This document shows, one piece after another, positions 14,764 to 16,435 of a DNA stretch of 16,435 nucleotides. The DNA is from JAOABV01 sp964473505 (GTDB lineage: Bacteria > Hydrothermota > Tepidihabitantia > Tepidihabitantales > CAIPLT01), in assembly GCA_964473505.1 (NCBI GenBank), contig CAYYPG010000045.1, positions 1 through 16,435 on the forward strand, in the 5' to 3' direction. Numbering within the stretch: position 1 is the stretch's first letter; every line of letters begins with the position of its first letter. The notes below the pieces were generated by a model. That model did not search any database. It worked only from the letters and a program-made list of their open reading frames with translations, and was not told where the DNA came from. Made by a program: the position numbers and the translations under genes.

Positions 14764-15498
14764 TCACTCCTTATCGTTGGTCTCGGATAGACTTTGTGTA
14801 TAAGGTTTGTTTTTATTTTCTAAGGTTTGCGTCGTGGATACACTTTTTAAGGTTGCGATTAGTTCGCCCAAAAATATTTTATTTTTAATTATTACTGGAT
14901 AGCGGTCGACATCTAAAGAAAGATAAATACTACCGAGGTTAGATTTAGGCGTGGTTTGCGGTTCAATGATTGCACAATGATATTTTTTTTTGTTCAAGTT
15001 TATGGTTTTGACTTCAATTACTGGTAATTTTACTTGATAATTCTTTTTATCAATATGGACAGAAATAGTAAAATCATTGCCCAACTTCAGATCAATTGTT
15101 CGACAATAATACCAAGTAGTAAGCAAATCACGGGTCAGAGTTTGTAAAGGAAATGTGCAACTATCGGAATAGATTATTTTTTGCTTCTGATAATCAAAGA
15201 TTGCACAGGATGTCGCTTGATAATTCCCTTCTTTAATAAATTTCTCGGATTTAAGTGTTGCAAAATCCGCAATTCGCACATAAGAATTAAGTTCGTCATC
15301 AATGGAAAATAACTTATTTAGTTTAGGATTGGATTTAAGTTTGGCTTGAAAATGATAACAACTTTCACCCTGCCAAAATTTATTCGGTTTAACTTGCAGT
15401 TCTAATGTGCCGACCAAAATCGGCCCATAGCGAATATCATATAAAAGTCTTTCACCAAGACTAAAAGCCATTAATACCGCTAAAATTAAAGAAAACAT
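14764..15498 (-). CDS. exported DUF3108-type protein
   Basis: From the ATG at 15498 the product has 244 residues; a TTG at 15504 would add two more. The N-terminus MFSLILAVLMAFSLGERL is a short signal peptide. The mature part matches the DUF3108 pattern: LLYDIRYGPILVGTLELQV at the start, 'FSIDDELNSYVRIADFATLKSEKFIKEGNY' in the middle, and a beta-rich second half with 'IEPQTTPKSNLGSIYLSLDVDRYPVIIKNKIFLGELIATL'. Family members are periplasmic/outer-membrane proteins of unknown function that resemble lipoprotein or glycan carriers. A role in envelope assembly is only inferred from the manC neighbour. It is the first gene of a three-gene minus-strand operon and has an extended -10 promoter 16-24 nt before the ATG. 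The Lys/Asn-rich C-terminal tail looks disordered. Confidence 0.8.
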   Translation of the reverse strand: MFSLILAVLMAFSLGERLLYDIRYGPILVGTLELQVKPNKFWQGESCYHFQAKLKSNPKLNKLFSIDDELNSYVRIADFATLKSEKFIKEGNYQATSCAIFDYQKQKIIYSDSCTFPLQTLTRDLLTTWYYCRTIDLKLGNDFTISVHIDKKNYQVKLPVIEVKTINLNKKKYHCAIIEPQTTPKSNLGSIYLSLDVDRYPVIIKNKIFLGELIATLKSVSTTQTLENKNKPYTQSLSETNDKE

Positions 15499-15513
15499 AA
15501 TCAAATTGTAAGC

Positions 15514-15522
15514 ATTATAACA
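15514..15522 (-). promoter_or_regulatory. consensus extended -10 promoter of the DUF3108-manC-rdgB operon
   Basis: On the minus strand TGTTATAAT reads 15522-15514: a perfect TATAAT preceded by TGn, the extended -10 signature. A TTGACA lies only 7 nt further upstream (15532-15527), too close for a normal -35. Transcription should start near 15507, leaving a leader of about 9 nt to the ATG (15498), or about 3 nt to the TTG. Confidence 0.5.
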
Positions 15523-15539
15523 TTATTGTCAATAAATGG

Positions 15540-15552
15540 TTGTAGCGATTTT
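15540..15552. repeat. 13-bp direct repeat, copy 1
   Basis: TTGTAGCGATTTT at 15540-15552 recurs exactly at 15817-15829, 277 nt downstream in the same orientation. Such pairs can bound an excised or decayed mobile element; no transposase is visible between them. Confidence 0.45.
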
Positions 15553-15767
15553 TCACTGATGACCGCACATGGTATCCCAAATTTTGTATTTCGTCAATAT
15601 ACCTATTGATGGGACCAATCAAATAACCTTCAAGATATTTTCTATTTGTTTCTTATAACAATTCAACCACTGTTGTTCTCCAATACCAACCGACGCTTAC
15701 GCTGAATCGAAGTATCTGCACCCTTCACTTTCCAGGGATGATTTACTATATCTTAAACCAATTATAC

Positions 15768-15780
15768 CCTAGTTACTAGG
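15768..15780. other. short palindromic hairpin
   Basis: CCTAG (15768-15772) and CTAGG (15776-15780) form a 5-bp stem with a 3-nt loop, immediately followed by the palindrome GGTACC. It falls between the two copies of the 13-bp direct repeat. Function is unknown. Confidence 0.25.
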
Positions 15781-15816
15781 TACCTTTCCAATAACATGAT
15801 AATCAGATTGTTTTAC

Positions 15817-15829
15817 TTGTAGCGATTTT
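15817..15829. repeat. 13-bp direct repeat, copy 2
   Basis: TTGTAGCGATTTT repeats the sequence at 15540-15552 exactly and in the same orientation. The bases flanking the two copies differ (TCACTG after copy 1, GGGAAA after copy 2). Confidence 0.45.
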
Positions 15830-15882
15830 GGGAAAGACTATGAAGATACGCTCGCAATGAACATGTTTTTCGAAAACCATCA

Positions 15883-15907
15883 CTAATCACTGATTCGATT
15901 AGGTTTT
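15883..15907 (+). terminator. weak terminator-like hairpin
   Basis: CTAATC (15883-15888) and GATTAG (15897-15902) form a 6-bp stem with an 8-nt loop, then GTTTTT. The stem is AT-rich and no + strand gene ends nearby, so this is a low-confidence terminator or a structural remnant. Confidence 0.2.
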
Positions 15908-15981
15908 TGCTAACAGTTTTTCAAACCGAGTCACTTGGAATAATCACCTAAACCGATATTTCAAGCTGACTGTTTTTTAAT

Positions 15982-16060
15982 CGGATAGCAGGGGCTTGAG
16001 CGAATGAAATAAAGCAAAGACTATTTGGTAAAATCCGTATCGGATGCAAAACTGCAATCC
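15982..16060. other. competing hairpins around repeated CGGAT/ATCCG blocks
   Basis: CGGAT (15982-15986), ATCCG (16033-16037) and CGGAT (16041-16045) allow ATCCG to pair with either neighbour; the close pair makes a 5-bp stem with a TAT loop. The second CGGAT also belongs to another stem, GGATGCA (16042-16048) with TGCAATCC (16053-16060), which has seven pairs, one bulged A and loop AAAC. The folds exclude each other, as in switch-like leaders, but no downstream gene is obvious. Confidence 0.3.
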
Positions 16061-16244
16061 CCAATATATAAAGCAGTTATTCGGAAAATTTTGACTTTAA
16101 TCTAATTTCTGGTTTTATTGAATTTTTCAGAATTAGGTTATCGTCATTGAACAGAGTCATATAGAACTACAAGTTGAAATCTCCAAGCAACAGACTTAAA
16201 TATTTTGACTTTGCTCTTGAATTCTTGTCCTTTAAGCAGAAACA

Positions 16245-16412
16245 TTGTCTGTGTATGATTGTCGAGAACCGGAGGATGAAGAATTTCAATTATTGAAGAC
16301 GATTAGCAGTCGAAATTCATTGCTTTTACCCAGAATGATTATACAAGAAGTTGTCAATGCTAGCAGAAATTTTGAGATGCTGTCAATGTTTGTGGAAATT
16401 TGTTATAGTTAA
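16245..16412 (+). pseudogene. PIN-like ORF fragment
   Basis: A frame opens after a stop at 16233-16235 and runs to TAA 16410-16412. Possible starts are TTG 16245 or GTG 16251, giving 53-55 residues, with no ribosome site. The product contains PEDEEFQLLKTISSRN followed by LLLPRMIIQEVVN, which resembles the middle of a PIN-domain (VapC-type) nuclease. The N-terminal catalytic Asp strand (usually LDTN) and the C-terminal acidic residues are missing. The best reading is a truncated relic of a toxin-type PIN gene. The resemblance is by eye and weak, and a chance frame is possible. Confidence 0.27.
16352..16401. repeat. imperfect tandem direct repeat, 29-nt period
   Basis: TGTCAATG-N6-GAAATTT occurs at 16352-16372 and again at 16381-16401. 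Fifteen fixed positions match, with divergent 6-nt centres. On the minus strand each copy begins with TTGACA. It lies inside the PIN-like frame. Confidence 0.4.
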
Positions 16413-16435
16413 GCATATCTTTTTTCTTTGTGTAA

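Larger units (their letters stand above)
15523..16244. other. gene-poor stretch with decayed-looking sequence
   Basis: About 720 bases hold no frame I can support. Short open stretches on the minus strand between about 15530 and 15770 look protein-like in more than one frame, separated by stops, as a decayed gene would. Structural elements inside it are listed separately. Confidence 0.4.

Noticed and set aside
16338..16357. TTGACA and TATAAT on the minus strand near the right end
   Set aside because: They are separated by only 8 nt, far short of the 16-18 nt needed for a sigma70 promoter. The same short-spaced pairing at 15514-15532 is better explained by the extended -10 alone.

Overview
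The window is AT-rich bacterial DNA with mostly densely packed genes and short intergenic gaps. Several features point to an uncultivated candidate phylum near the FCB/WOR-3 (Stahlbacteria-like) assemblage. These are an NHL-repeat protein ending in a FlgD-like Ig domain, a PorV/PorQ-type outer-membrane barrel, a secreted hydrolase with a Bacteroidetes-type (T9SS-like) C-terminal sorting domain, TPR/parvulin chaperones and a transglutaminase-like exported protein. This lineage call comes from domain style only and is not proven.

Left part, + strand (about 110-9242). An XRE-type DNA-binding protein (186-1118) has a promoter and palindromes upstream. It is followed by a cell-envelope block: NHL/FlgD-like surface protein (1257-2615), PorV-like barrel (2671-3666), a dolichol-kinase/CTP-transferase-like membrane protein that apparently starts at an ATT codon overlapping the porV stop (3660-4253), and, after a structured non-coding leader, a TPR plus double-parvulin periplasmic chaperone (4536-6518). 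A carbohydrate pair follows: a GalT-family nucleotidyltransferase (6682-7689) and glycogen synthase glgA (7746-9242).

Right part, - strand (9477-15522). A convergent junction with a hairpin (9354-9374) leads into an exported transglutaminase-like protein (9477-10889), encoded downstream of a secreted alpha/beta hydrolase with a T9SS-like tail (10939-12096). Next is a gene-poor kilobase holding a tRNA-Leu(CAA) (12423-12506), a 51-residue lipoprotein-like ORF (12625-12780) and AT-rich repeats. Then comes a three-gene operon read leftwards: DUF3108 protein, then mannose-1-phosphate guanylyltransferase (manC), then XTP/dITP pyrophosphatase (rdgB), with a 6-nt gap and a 4-nt overlap. A consensus extended -10 box drives it with almost no leader.

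The last ~900 bases (15523-16435) carry no convincing intact gene. They contain a separated 13-bp direct repeat, competing hairpins, and a short ORF that resembles part of a PIN-domain protein next to an imperfect direct repeat. This looks like decayed or mobile-element-scarred DNA.

I did not find a defence island, CRISPR array or obviously new multi-gene system. The items most worth a second look are the ATT start, the parvulin domains lacking both usual core histidines, the GalT homologue that looks more like ADP-glucose phosphorylase, the leaderless promoters, the structured leader at 4374-4520, and the PETase/cutinase-like hydrolase with a sorting tail.
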